A stretch of 64,000 nucleotides of DNA from Spirodela intermedia (GCA_902729315.2 LR746265.1:5808892-5872891), one strand, 5' to 3'; counted from the stretch's first letter, positions 1-11,242 are shown. Notes: generated by a model from the letters alone, not told the origin. Numbers and translations: made by a program.

Positions 1-1257
1 CAACATTTTTGTGATGATATTATCCTCCACATCAGCAATACCCTATAAATAATGTAGGCTGACTTGGCCTTTGGGCCCAAGGCGACCCCAATGCTTGTTG
101 GGGGAATTGGTGCAAGTACGTCTAGTTATTGAGTGCCATGTCTCCCTAATCACATTCTAGATGATAGTCCATAAAATAATGAATTTCTTTGATAGATGTA
201 GCACACCTGACCTCATATGTTTACATCTTGTGGATCATTGTCAACAATTGGGTATACACTTGGCGCAAGGTAGGAGTCTTTGTTCTCCTTCTCACCCACT
301 CATTCCTCTCGTCACTCCCTTTGGTCAAATAAATCTCAGGCCATATTGACTTTATTTAATGATTTTTTAGCTGCTTACTCTTCGCATGTAAATAAATTCA
401 CTAACATAATTGGCATTCTATAACTTAAATACTTCATAGGATATTACTAATATAGAGTCCCATAACTAACATATTATTCAGAAATATATCAATCAATAAA
501 CGTAGTTTCCCACCATCAAAACTATCTCTTTACCTAGGGAACATAATCACCAAAACTGAAAAAAATAGTATGCGAAAATTACTCATCATAGGAAACTAAC
601 TGATGTTTTGACAATTTATCCGGATTTAAAGGACCAAATGCAAAAAATGATGACCTTATTTGAACTCACCCGCCTCTAGAAGATACAACCTTGTCGGAGT
701 GTGAGAGATTACATGCATACCATAATTTTATGTTTTATTTTTTATATGTTCTTTATTATATTGTATTTGCACACTTTCTCCCTTCCCGATGAATTTGATC
801 CGGTACGTGAAGCCGGATTCACTGGATCCGGTCCACATTGTTCGGAACTGTATAAATATCTGTACCCGTTATCGAATTTGATTAAAATTTTCCAGTTTGT
901 CCTTTCACTTTCTCTCTCCAATCTTGGGAGCCGCCGGCAACCAACCGAGTCTTTGATAAATAGGGAGTTATCGCCTCGTCGTCGTGATTTTACTATCACA
1001 GATTCTGTTGGTGGATTTCACACGTAAACTATGCCCTTCACAAATATCCGAATTGAGGAAATGAGGATGGATTTCCTATACTCAGCACTGGGGACCGTTG
1101 CGAGACAGGGAACTGCCTGCCATGGAGGCTGCCTTGTCCAGCAGTTCTGTCCTCGCAGCCACCGCCATAGCTCTGTTGCTGGGGCTCCTCTTGCTCCGAG
1201 TGCTCCTCCGACCGAGACGACTAGGAAGGAAGAATAGGAGATACGCCCCGCTGGTGG
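1..1257. repeat. Near-identical direct duplicate of 45297-46553
   Basis: Bases 1-1257 match 45297-46553 at a constant offset of 45296. I see one mismatch, G at 1250 against C at 46546, just before the match ends. The shared block holds intergenic DNA, the promoter of a type I CYP704 gene (TATAAATA at 851) and the first 45 codons of its exon 1. The copy continues to base 1, so it may extend left of the window. Near identity across non-coding DNA means a very recent duplication or an assembly duplication; sequence alone cannot separate these. Confidence 0.95.
1122..1257 (+). pseudogene. CYP704 type I 5' fragment (first 45 codons of exon 1)
   Basis: From the ATG at 1122 the reading frame gives a hydrophobic N-terminal anchor starting MEAALSSSS and then the basic stretch RPRRLGRKNRRYAPLV. 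This is the same as the intact gene at 46418. After the codons for APLV the P450 sequence stops and antisense sequence of a small membrane-protein gene begins. The heme, I-helix and ExxR regions are missing, so no P450 can be made. The complete promoter and 5' UTR are retained, so a short chimeric transcript is possible (inference). Confidence 0.85.
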
Positions 1258-1450
1258 CGACGGGGTGTCCACACTTATGTATCCAGGTTTCGCCGAGGCA
1301 GCTCCTGGTGCAGGGGGGCGGAGTGAGAGAACGGAGAGGACGACCATCACTGTGAAGGTCAGGTAAACAAAGGCCGAGTAAAAGCTGGAAGAGGAGGCTT
1401 CCAGCCCCCTGCGCTGGTTGCTGAGTGTCTGAAGGAAATCGCGATTACAC
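1255..1450 (-). pseudogene. Truncated small membrane-protein gene, fused to the CYP704 stub
   Basis: On the minus strand this is homologous to the genes at 9899-10360 and 3386-3757. It shares the VVLSVLSLR segment, the TWI.KCG.PVA-like segment and a stretch corresponding to DTQQRVQGG. The homology ends exactly where the P450 stub begins, inside the segment that reads KCGQPVA in the 9899 copy. The two shared segments lie in different frames here, so there is also a frameshift. No intact protein is possible. Function of the family is unknown. Confidence 0.65.
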
Positions 1451-1699
1451 CCAGAGAGCGAACTGTTGCTTCCTCGATTGATTCTCCAACTCGGTGGGGA
1501 GGGAACGAATTGTTTTGTTCCAGATCGGATTTTTTTTCATCAGATTCCACAAAACCTCCACCGTGCTGGAAGTCTAAAGGATAAAACAAAATTTAGTAGA
1601 TTTTCCAGAAACAATCTGAAGGGCAATAGGTGGGGATGCAAATCTCAACATAGTACTAAGAGAGGGTTGAGTAGGTGGGGATGGAATGTATAGACCAGA

Positions 1700-2130
1700 A
1701 TTAGCCGGCACGGGTGGGTGCAACAGGCAAGAGCTAAAGCACCCAATAATACAACACGAAGGTTGTTGATGCACTCAATTTTCAGTTTATATTTTTGAAC
1801 TCTTAAAATATAATTATGAAATTATGACTCTATAGGGATGATTTGAGCATAATACAAATCTCATCTTCTATAAAATATTAAAGACAATTTATTTTTTATC
1901 TAGAGAAATACAATTATATATATATAAAGAGAGCTACCTAAGCTAGCATAGGTGGGTGTGACGTGCAAGATCTAAGCAGGAAGTCTGTTGATGAACTCAA
2001 TTTTCAATTTATATTTGAACTCTTAATATATAATTATGAAATATTAAGTAAATGTAAGTTGAATCCGTAGGGATGATTTGATTTAATACAAATTCATGTT
2101 TTTATAAACGTATTTAAGACTAATTGTTTT
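1700..2130. repeat. Diverged tandem duplication, about 0.2 kb unit
   Basis: The stretch around 1705-1905 and the one around 1941-2130 align. Both contain GGTGGGTG followed by GCAAGA.CTAA, then a CTCAATTTTCA segment, then AACTCTTAA.ATATAATTATGAAAT, and then TAGGGATGATTTGA. No coding potential is seen. From 2130 to 2600 there is only purine-rich DNA (GAGA-rich around 2220-2360), with no gene recognised. Confidence 0.6.
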
Positions 2131-2637
2131 TAACAAAAGAAATAAAAATTAAATAAAAATAGAAACTAGGGTTTAAGATGAATCCCACAGTCTCTCACAA
2201 CTAGATGATGCTCCTGTGAAGGAGATAGGGAAAGAAAGGGAAAATACTCCTGTGTGCTGGAGAGAGGGAGAGAGATAATAAAGAGAGAGGGGAGAGGGTG
2301 ATAGGAGAGAAGAGATAAGGGCAATCCAAGGGAATTGACTGGTCAAAGAGGACGTGTGTGTATGAGAGAGGAAGAGATAAACAAACAAAAAATCAACGAA
2401 TCAGATTTCTTGTTCGCATGAGGCAGGTTTTGTCGGTAGGAGAGATCACCGGCGAAAGCAGGAGGACGAAATCAACAAAAAGCATAAAAGTCAATTAAAA
2501 GGGAAAGATGAGGAAGAACAGAAGATGTGGGAGGAGAGAAAGAATGCTGAAAAAATAAAGGAAAATGCCACTTATGAACGAAATATATGTACATACCGCC
2601 GAAGGGAAGACTTGGGGCCATCTGAAGATGCTGTTTC

Positions 2638-3027
2638 TCAGGGGTTTCCATCGATGAAGAAGAGGTAGAAGATGATCGCTATGGTGATCCCTCCCAGAGA
2701 CCAGATCACGGCGGCGAAAGCGAACGACATCGTCGATGAGAGTTTGAATGGAAATAATATTATGAGGATGGTCGAAAGGACAAATATGATGATCCTCAGG
2801 CGTCCCCTTCTTTCCGGCGGCGCCGCCTCGTAGGATCCCACGCACCAAAAGAACAGCATCAGGATCGCATAGGCAGACACAACAAAGGCCGCCGTCCATG
2901 GATCGCTCCGGGCTCGATAGGTTGCCACGAGCGATGTATAGGTGAGGAACCCTAGAGGGGCCTTACTCAACAAGAACCGGACCCAGGTGTTGTCCAGGAG
3001 ACTCCGGAGGCCCACGGAGGGATCCAT
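2638..3027 (-). CDS. Small plant membrane protein, uncharacterised family
   Basis: A single uninterrupted frame of 129 residues runs from the ATG at 3027 to the TGA at 2638. After a short N-terminus (MDPSVGLRSLLDNTWVRFLL) come about four hydrophobic segments, near residues 20-38, 45-63, 78-95 and 100-122. A charged loop (YEAAPPERRGRLRI) lies between the second and third. The pattern, including a D-P-W start before the second segment and a FWC motif, recalls a family of small plant membrane proteins of unknown role; this is from memory of the family. It probably sits in an internal or plasma membrane. GC-rich DNA immediately upstream (3035-3100) fits a 5' UTR. No function can be assigned. Confidence 0.6.
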   Translation of the reverse strand: MDPSVGLRSLLDNTWVRFLLSKAPLGFLTYTSLVATYRARSDPWTAAFVVSAYAILMLFFWCVGSYEAAPPERRGRLRIIIFVLSTILIILFPFKLSSTMSFAFAAVIWSLGGITIAIIFYLFFIDGNP

Positions 3028-3385
3028 CGCTGCGTGCGGCCGATGAGGCGGCCGCGGGGGCGGCGGTGGCGGCGGTGGCCCACCCGGGTGCGTGGTGCTG
3101 GGGGTGGGGATTTCGCTGGACTAAGATGGGGAGGTAAGGGAGGAAGGGTTGGAAGCACTCGCGCGTTTTAAGGCGAGTATTCATTCCTCCACGAACAACT
3201 ATTCGTAAAAAAAATATTAACTGATGTTAAAATAAATGAATAAAGTTACTCAGCATAATGATTAATTCTTGGGTAAATGAGCTCTTTTGCACGAAGGGTT
3301 AAAGAGCATAATTACACGAAGGGTACTTCTTGGGTAAATGAGCTATCTTCCCCTCCTAGACCCGAGAAGGAACCTGGTGAGGAGC

Positions 3386-3757
3386 CTAGGCCCGGCAACG
3401 GGAAAGGCGAGGGGTTGGGTTCTTGGTGGCATCGGTGACGGGGGGGACTTCGGCGACGGTGTCTTGGACGGCGGAGCGATCCTTCCACCTCTTCGAGGCG
3501 AGGAAGAGGAGGAGCGTGACAGCGACCGCCGCCATTGGGAGAAACCAGATGCGGAGTAGCGAGGGAAGAGGAAGGTCATGGCATGTCCTGAGGACAAAGG
3601 CCGCCGAAGCCGATACGAGGGCGACGGGTTGCCCCACCTTTTGTATCCAGGCCGAGGCCGAGGCCGAGGCCGTCGCCGGAGCAGCTCTGAGAGAGAGAAC
3701 AGAGAGGACGACCGCGGCCGTGAAGGTCACTGCGAGCAGCGCTAAGGAGAACTGCAC
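3386..3757 (-). CDS. Small hydrophobic protein, paralogue of 9899-10360
   Basis: The frame encodes 123 residues from the ATG at 3757. It contains VVLSVLSLR, GQPVALVSA, VLRTCHDLPLPSLL and a C-terminal TKNPTPRLSRCRA, all matching the protein at 9899-10360. Three hydrophobic segments are visible (residues about 1-24, 45-62 and 70-95). Compared with the 9899 paralogue, about 30 residues are missing after the first hydrophobic segment, where the paralogue has TDTQQRVQGG. Near residues 25-37 there is an Ala/Ser-rich run built on a short CCGAGG repeat. It could be a functional short form or a decaying copy. Function is unknown. Confidence 0.45.
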   Translation of the reverse strand: MQFSLALLAVTFTAAVVLSVLSLRAAPATASASASAWIQKVGQPVALVSASAAFVLRTCHDLPLPSLLRIWFLPMAAVAVTLLLFLASKRWKDRSAVQDTVAEVPPVTDATKNPTPRLSRCRA

Positions 3758-3829
3758 TGGGACTGTTCCTCCATGGAGAGACTGCGGCGGGGGTGGAGAC
3801 GGGGGATTTTAAAGCAGATAAGAACATCA

Positions 3830-4870
3830 GGGGATCAGGTCAGAGGTCAGGGGAACCGGGTGAAATCATGAAAAAAATCATATAAAATGATGAATACCGG
3901 GCGGTCATGTCTTTAGGTGGCGGCGGTAATGTCTTAGGTGACGGTCGGCAGTGATGAATTTAATGTCTTCAACTAGACAACTCTTAGATCATATAAAATG
4001 ATCTATGGCCATCAAAATATACTTATATCTTAAGATAAGTTTTATGATATATTTTTTCAGATTTAGAATAAATTTATGTACTTCGTATATATATCTTGAG
4101 ATACTTTAAGCCAAAAAAAATGAAAATGAATAAAATTGACCTAAAAATAATATTTCTATTTTGGAAAGAATATACATTTATTTTTATCTCATCTTATAAG
4201 ATCTTATTAATCACTAAATATTTTCCATTAATATACTATAAAATCTAACCATTATTTTTTTATCTGCATAATCCACTATTATTTTATTTTATCTTCCATA
4301 ATATTTGTTCAATTTGTGAGGAGTGAGATATTTACAATTTAGACTTTATTCTAATGGACTGTGGGTTTTGAAGGATGAAAGAATTATCTACTTTAATATG
4401 AGATCTAATGAATTCATTAAAATTCAAATGTCACCTTTAAAAGTATTTGTTAGTTCATATTCATCATTTTTTTTCTCCTCATTAATTGAGTTGACTCTTT
4501 TATAAAAATTTTATTTCTCAATTCATCAAATTTGTCGTCATTTCAAGATATATCATCTTTTAATTTATGTATATTATATGCATCATCATCATCACCATCA
4601 ATTATTAAAATCGATTGCTGTAAAATAATAATTAGATTGATTAATTTCATGTCCTATATCTCTCTCAACTAGTTTCTACTCACTTAAAATCTATTTTTCT
4701 TTATTTCAGCCCTTTCTCACTTCTATTAAAAATTGAATATTTTTTTCACAATCAGTTATTGTTTCTTTATTTAAGGGTTTTTCCTTCACATCATCCTCAT
4801 TATATTTATTCATCAATCATGAATAATAAATAACTTTATTCAAATTTTCTGTTATTATATTTTCAGTTTT
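3830..4870. other. AT-rich intergenic DNA without a recognisable gene
   Basis: Very AT-rich sequence with scattered stops in all frames. The 60-codon frame at 4323-4505 has no recognisable features. It is probably decayed transposon sequence continuous with the gypsy remnants that follow, but I see no diagnostic motif here. Confidence 0.5.
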
Positions 4871-4879
4871 AATATTCTC

Positions 4880-5480
4880 ATTTCCTTCTAATAGTTCATC
4901 TATTTCCTCTTCCTTAAATGATTGAGGATAAAGATCATATAAAATCTTCTCACTCTTCAATGTATTCATTATACTAACATGTTCATTTTATGAACTTTTT
5001 CCTAAATTTGTCATACTAGATTCTCTTTGCTACAATCTTATTGTTGAATGATTTTATAAATTTTTTATGGGCTCACTAAGTAGTTGTTTCTCTTCTTTCT
5101 TATTTTTAAAAGCCTCTATAAATTAACATCATTTGGTTCATTATTTGTTGCATTATTTGACTCATTTGTTGTATCATATTTATAAAATCAAGTTAGGTTT
5201 AAGATGACTAATTTTTTAATATATTTTATTGTTTTATATAAAATTCAAATTTTAAATTAGGTCTAAATACTTTTTGATTTTGAATATTATTTGGATCTCT
5301 CCACAAAAATTTTTCCCTCTAATTAGGATTATAAGAATTTAAAAAAGGTTTCCTATTTTTATTAAAACTATGGGCTACCTACACTTGTTTTTACGTAGAC
5401 TAAAATGATTGATCTAATATATGATATTGAAATTTAAAATTATCATTTACACCACACATAGAACATCTGCTAAATTGAGG
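4880..5480 (-). mobile_element. Decayed Ty3/gypsy (Athila/Tat-type) gag fragment
   Basis: On the minus strand, around 5270-5340, the translation contains NSYNPN followed by W/stop and FLWRDPNN. This matches the conserved gag motif YNPGW...PNFSWRNN of the Athila/Tat gypsy clade (established family knowledge). Near 5140-5190 the frame is Met/Gln-rich (IQQM.QIMQQIMNQMM), as in the gag linker. Stops and frameshifts are frequent. It lies downstream, in minus-strand order, of the pol fragment at 7740-9720 and in the same orientation. Confidence 0.6.
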
Positions 5481-5489
5481 GTTAAGAGG

Positions 5490-7735
5490 TTTTTTAATAT
5501 TTTCAATAAGTAAATCATAATTTTCTAATATTTGATTAATTTATATTTATCTTATTCTTTAAGTTAGAATTATTTTGTTAATGTAATTCATAAATTCATC
5601 TATTCTTATCTTTACCATATAACTCAAAAGAGGCCTGATCTATAAAATTTTCACTCAAATTTCATAAAGGCTATAAATCTTATCAATGATTTTCTTCATA
5701 AAAGTTCATCCACATGTAAAATTAATTATATTTCTATGTTGTTCTAATAATCAAACATAATTTTTTTATTGAACTATCACTTGGGGTATAACATGATGGA
5801 ATTACTTTCTAAGTAAACTCTTGATTTTTTTTTATTTCTCATGTAAAGTTCATTTTGGTCTTTGAACAAAACTCTATATATATTTTTCTAATATTTTGAG
5901 TTTCTCCTAATAGATAAATTTTCAAAGAAATACTTGTTCTGTCTTTCCAACTAACTAATTATCTATCTAATGTGGATAACCAAATTATCTATCAAAGAAA
6001 TATAAATTTAATTTTTCTTTATTTTAACTTGTGAATAGAAAAATCATATATAATAACATAATTAACTAAATATTCACATTAGTTATATAAAAAATATCTT
6101 TTTCAATTTAACATAAATATAAGATTATTTGCCATGAGTTAATATATAAAATATATTATTATTAATTATTAACTCATAATAATGAAGACATACTACATCC
6201 CCTAAGTTAGATTATTATTAGTCCTATAGTAATAGAAATTTAAAATTTATTTAGATTTAATAATGTTTCAAAATATTATATTTTTAATATTATTAATAAT
6301 AATAATTTAAGAATGATGAACCTCTAGAAACTTTAGATTCTTATATCAAGTATATAAATAAAAATGATATCAATCTCTTAAATATTTAAGCACTCTTTTA
6401 AATAACAATTTAGACTTCATTTTTTCTATTCACACTTTTATTACTTCTTCACTTTTAGATATATTTTAAAATACTTCAATTATCAATGTTCATCTTAGAA
6501 TAATATTGATCCTATATATTTTTTTTCAAGAGTTAGATTATTGAAGTTTATACTATTTTTCTTATATTTTTTCTTTAGTGCATAAGTAACTTTTCTTGTA
6601 GACAAATTTAACAATAAGAATAATGTCTCGCACCCTCCATATGTATTCTTTATTTTTAGAGCTTTCACATTATCTACTTATTTGGTAATAAATATTTTTT
6701 TATAGATAAATTTTGACAATGAGAATGCTATCTCACACCCTCTATGTGTATTCATTTTCAAAATTTTTACATTATTCTTTTCTTCTAAAATTTAAAATAA
6801 TTGATTTCTCCTCACAAATTTTATAAATCAAGTTTTAAAAATCTCTATTAAACTCAAATAATCAATCAAAATTTTACATCAAGTAAATATTACTCATCAA
6901 GATCATGAAGTGAAAATCTATACAATAAAATTCATGTTATCTATCATGTATCTATGGGGTATTCTAACATTTAATGCTATTAAATTATTATTCTAAGTTA
7001 ATAATAATCATCTTAATATCTTTTGGTATCAATCATTCTAATTGATTGAATTTTCATGCATGCAATATGATGTAAGAAATAAAGTATATTTAATAGTTTT
7101 GACAGTTCTAACAACTCTATTTTTTTTCTAACAACTATGAATTTGTCAAAATTTTGTAGAAATAAATCAAAACTATCATCTTTGTAGCTATAATTTTCAA
7201 ATTTTAACTATATTTCTCTAAGAGGTTGAAATGTGAGAAAAAGGTCTCTAAATTTTTGAATCTCGAATTATTTTTTCTGCTGTTTTGATAGTAAGTGGAC
7301 TGTTTTCTATTATTTTTGATAAAAAACTAGAAAAAAATGCTATTAAATTCATGATTTTTTTTTCTCATTTCTTTTTATATGTGAGTTCGAAAATAGATTC
7401 AAACAATGTGCTAAATCATTATACAACCATAATTAAAATTTAATACTTCAGCCCCCAACTTAAAAATGACATTATCTTCATTGACACAGAAAAACTGAAA
7501 TATAATATATAGAAAAGATAATTTTTAAGTAAAACATATATACATGTAAATTTAAATAATAAAAATACTATCATAAAAGGTAAAGTTCAGAAGGACATCA
7601 CCTTAACTTCGTTTTTGGATTTTCCACCTCATCCTTCATGCTTCCTTCTATATTTTTATTTTAAAGAAACATGCACATAAAATATGATGTGAAATTCTAA
7701 AAAAAATAGAACTTCAAAAGACAACATAATTAATG
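5490..7735. other. Probable decayed gypsy LTR/UTR sequence between pol and gag remnants
   Basis: AT-rich DNA lies between the end of one integrase (7740) and a gag fragment in the same orientation (5480). In a tandem gypsy arrangement this position would hold an LTR plus leader. I see no exact LTR border or primer-binding site, so this is inference from order alone. The truncated LTR copy at 5990-6198 lies inside. Confidence 0.35.
5990..6198 (+). mobile_element. 3' fragment of the solo-LTR family
   Basis: About 200 bp match the last part of the LTRs described at 16885-27564 and 36245: an AACATAAATATAAG stretch, then ATGAGTTAA, a TATATTATT segment, and TTAACTCATAATAATGAAGACAT at the very end. 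The rest of the LTR, including the promoter-like part, is not seen upstream, so this is a truncated copy. The 5' limit is approximate. Confidence 0.55.
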
Positions 7736-7739
7736 AAAT

Positions 7740-9720
7740 AAAACCATGGGTTGCCTCTCATGTAGTGCTGAATTAAATTTTTGAGCTAGACAAATCAATC
7801 ATAATCTTGAATTTCTTTTAACAAAAAAATTTCTTTTTCTACAAGGTGTTCATTTTCTATATAATGTTTAAGCTGCTGTTCATTTACCTTAAATTTATGA
7901 TCATCTCTAGGATCTTCAATCATCACAGCCCTATGACCATATAACTCTTCTAGCATATATGACCCTATCTATTTTGATTTTAATTTTCTTGAAGTAATTT
8001 CAGCCTAGAATCATAGAGCCACAACTTTGTGTCCAACATCAAAGAAATTAATGCTAATATATTTATCATCAAATCTTTTAGTTTTTTCTTTATATATTAT
8101 TTGATTTTCATAAGCTTCTTTCCTCAACTCCTCTAATTCATACATTTGAAAAATACTATGACTCCTATTGATTTTTTATTCATACTTAATTTTTTATAGA
8201 CTTTTATGTTTTATGTTTTATTTCCACATAAAAATGATATGATTTTTCAAAAATGAGACAAAATGAAGCATTCCTATGTAATTTTTATATGATGTTCTAT
8301 AAACCTATAATACATCTTGTAATTTTGTGGGTCAATCTTTCTTATCAAGTCTAACTATTTTTTTCAAAATCTTTTGGATTTCTCGATTTGTTACTTTAGT
8401 TTGCTTATTTGTTTGGGGGTGATATGGAGTGGCTAGTCTATAGTGTATTTCATTATTCATCGACAATTTTTTGAAGTGTTTATTCGTAAAATGTGTTTCT
8501 CCATCACTAATAATTACTCTAGGACACTCAATGTAAAAATATTTTTCTACATAAATTTCATCATGATTTTATGATCATTAGTTCTAGTAGTAATAGCTTC
8601 TGCCCATTTAGATATATAATCAATTACAAGCAAAATAGATTCATATCTTTCTGATGGTGTGAATGGACCCATGAAGTTTATACCTCATACATAATTTTTT
8701 TTGACAACTAACATGTTACTCATGAACATTTAATCTCTTTTGTTCCTATTACATGTAGATTGTGACTAAATATATGTTTCACTAAATTATATAACTATTG
8801 TCGGTTAATAACAACCACAATGAAATATTTTTGCAACTATTTTTTGTCTAGAAAAATGTCCTCCACAATTAGGCAAATGACACATGTTAAGTTAGAATTA
8901 TTTTTCGACTTTGATTTTCTTTTTCATTCACACATCTCTTTAAAATTTGATCATTTATTAAAAAACATAAATTAGGATCATGTCAAAAATAATTTCTATT
9001 TTAGAAAATATTTTTTTAATATTATTATCCTACTATTCTAGAAGTTTTTTAGAAACCAAAAACTTGACAATATGTGTATACTATGGTGAGGGTTGATGTT
9101 GAGCTGCAATCAATTATTCATTGGGAAATATATCTTGTAAAGATGGTACATTTGTTCATATATCACTCAATCTGGAAAGATGATTAGTAATAACATTTTC
9201 AAAATATTTTTTATCCTTTATTTTTAAGTCAAATTCTTACCACAATAAAATATATCTTAATAAATATGACTTTGCATCTTTCTTATTGAATAAATACTTC
9301 AATATTACATGATCAATAAATAATAATTTTAGTTCCTAAAATATATGATCTTAATTTTTATAAATAAAATACTACAGCTAGTTAATCATTTTCAATCGTG
9401 GTATAACTTAATTGAGTATTGGATATAGTTTTGTTAGCATATAAAATTACCATGAGTTTTGACTATTTTTTTTGTCCTAGCACAACCCTTATTGCATTAT
9501 TCGAAGCATCACACATTATTTCAAATAGAAGAGATCAATCAAGAGCTTATTAAATAAGTGCCTCAATAAGTAATCTTTTAATTTCAGAAAAAAATTCAAA
9601 ATATTTCTCATCAAAATTAAAATTCACTTATTTAGATAATAACATGATAATAGGTCTAAAGTTTTTAAAAAATCTTGAATAAATTTTTTCTATAATAACC
9701 TGCATGACCTAAAGAAACTC
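7740..9720 (-). mobile_element. Decayed Ty3/gypsy pol (Athila/Tat type): RT end, RNase H, integrase
   Basis: Minus-strand translation gives domains in the correct pol order. The C-terminal end of reverse transcriptase is at about 9560-9720 (LGHAGYYRK, then an FDEKYFEFF-like stretch). RNase H is at about 9170-9520 (FEIMCDASN, VVLGQ, QLSYTTIEND). The integrase core is at about 8400-8700 (INFMGPFTPS, VIDYISKWAEAI, ATPYHPQTN). Then come VNEQQLKHY near 7870 and a HERQPM-like end near 7750. These motifs are typical of the Athila/Tat clade. Many stops and frameshifts make it inactive. The 5' part of the element is cut off near 9720, next to the membrane-protein gene at 9899-10360. Confidence 0.85.
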
Positions 9721-9898
9721 TCATCAACGGTCCTTGAAACTATGAGTGCACATGAATCTCACAAAGAGAGAGTAATTTGTGTATTATTGGTCACCCAAAA
9801 GAAGAAACTGCATGGGGGAATCACACGAGATCTGAAGGTCATGTGCCGAGACCGGTGTTGCATTTTCCCTCCTCCGGACCAACGAGCAGGTGAGGAGC

Positions 9899-10360
9899 CT
9901 AGGTCCGGCAGCAGGAAAGACGAGGGGTTGAGTTCTTGGTGGGGCCGATGATGGGAAGGATTTCGGTGCCGGTGTCTTGGGTGGCAGAGCGACACTTCCA
10001 CTTGTTCCAGGTGAGGAGCAGCAGCACGACGGCGAGCGCCAATGGGAGAAACCAGACGTGGAGTAGCGAGAGAGGAGGAAGGGCAGGGCATGACCTGAGC
10101 ACAAAAACCACCAAAGTCGAAACAAGGGCGACGGGCTGCCCACACTTTTCTATCCAGGGCATCGCCGGAACAGCTCCTCCTCCAGAGGGGCGGAGGGAGA
10201 GAACGGAGAGGACCACCGCCACCTTGAAGGTGAGGTAAACAAGGGCTGAGTACAGCTCAAAGAGGAGGCTGCTTGTGCCCCCCTGCACTCGTTGCTGAGT
10301 GTCTGTCATCATGAAGCAGATTGCGAGCAGCGCTAACAAGAAATAGTAGTTTTGACCCAT
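9899..10360 (-). CDS. Small membrane protein, uncharacterised, longest family copy
   Basis: The frame encodes 153 residues if translation starts at MGQNYYFLL (ATG at 10360). An upstream in-frame ATG at 10417 would add a Lys-rich 19-residue extension and is less likely. Hydrophobic segments lie at about residues 5-20, 36-60, 72-92 and 100-118. They are separated by TDTQQRVQGG, by RPSGGGAVPAM and by a tail containing TKNSTPRLSC. Truncated paralogues lie at 3386-3757 and 1255-1450. There is no known domain and no intron is needed. Function is unknown; it is a multi-pass membrane protein by composition. Confidence 0.5.
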   Translation of the reverse strand: MGQNYYFLLALLAICFMMTDTQQRVQGGTSSLLFELYSALVYLTFKVAVVLSVLSLRPSGGGAVPAMPWIEKCGQPVALVSTLVVFVLRSCPALPPLSLLHVWFLPLALAVVLLLLTWNKWKCRSATQDTGTEILPIIGPTKNSTPRLSCCRT

Positions 10361-10429
10361 TTTGATCCACTTAGCCAAGTTTAGAAGAAATAGTTGTATT
10401 TTTTTCTTATTTAACATATTTATTATTAT

Positions 10430-10930
10430 TATTTTTCATTCCTCTCTCTCTCTCTCTTGTTAGTCAACAGTTCTCTCACTAGCTTTTGTGGTGGTGTCGA
10501 TAGTAACACAACATCACATGTGTGGAACAAGTAGACTAGCACACTCTCGTGTTGGATAATGGCTGGTGATCCACCGGTAGATGTTCTAGGTTGTGTTGAA
10601 GCAAGGGAACAAGATGTCAAAATTGATGCCAATGGACGTAGGGAGCATGTAGCAATAATAGGGCGACATAGGGAGCAAGAGTATGGTTCATGTACTAGGA
10701 GACTATTAACCAATAGACATAGGGAGCAAGATTATGGTGCACGTACAAGGAGACACTGTAGCAGGGAGCAAGAAGATTATGGCCTATTAATGGTGTCAAG
10801 GCGATCTTGAGACATTTTATCCTGTCATTTAAAAAGGGGAAGATCTCCTCCTGACCAGCTAGATGGGTATTCTCATGTTCTGGGTTGTGTAGTGTGTTCA
10901 TTAACGTCGGTGCTGACCCCTCTTGTGTAC
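10430..10930. repeat. Dispersed repeat shared with about 20610-20745
   Basis: Bases 10502-10630 align with 20610-20745. Both have ACATGTGTGG, then GTAGACTAGC/GTAGGCTTGC, then GATGTTCTAGGTTGTGTTGAAGC-like sequence and ATCAATACC/ATTGATGCC. Between 10600 and 10790 a short AGGGAGCAAGA motif recurs three or four times. The 83-codon frame at 10559 is built from these repeats and is not a credible gene. A CT microsatellite lies at 10441-10460. Confidence 0.5.
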
Positions 10931-11065
10931 TTATATTTCCTTTGAAGCTCTTTAATGTGGCTTTTCTACGGTATTTTTTCTATTTAGTCCTCTAAATGTT
11001 TTTGATTTAAGTTACAGGCCAGGAGGGAGTAGGAATTTTAGAGAAGCCTTGTTGACCCGAGCTTT

Positions 11066-11071
11066 TGGGCT
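11066..11071 (+). promoter_or_regulatory. Site II-like motif TGGGCT upstream of the CCDC137-like gene
   Basis: TGGGCT lies about 175 bp before the start codon, in a segment (TTTTGGGCTTATTGG) also kept in the duplicate copy at about 30900. Site II elements (TGGGCC/T) are typical of plant promoters for growth and ribosome-related genes. Its use here is inferred from motif and position. Confidence 0.3.
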
Positions 11072-11242
11072 TATTGGTTAGTAGGCCGGTTTTAATAACC
11101 GCGGGGTTTAGAATATCTACACCCTTGCGTCTCACGACAGACGGGCCTCTCCCCCCCGGCGGCGGCCTGTTCGGCAAAATCACAACCTTCTTGCCTCTGC
11201 GAGGCCGAGTTCTTGTGGAGCTACTGTCACCCCAGCGCGGTT

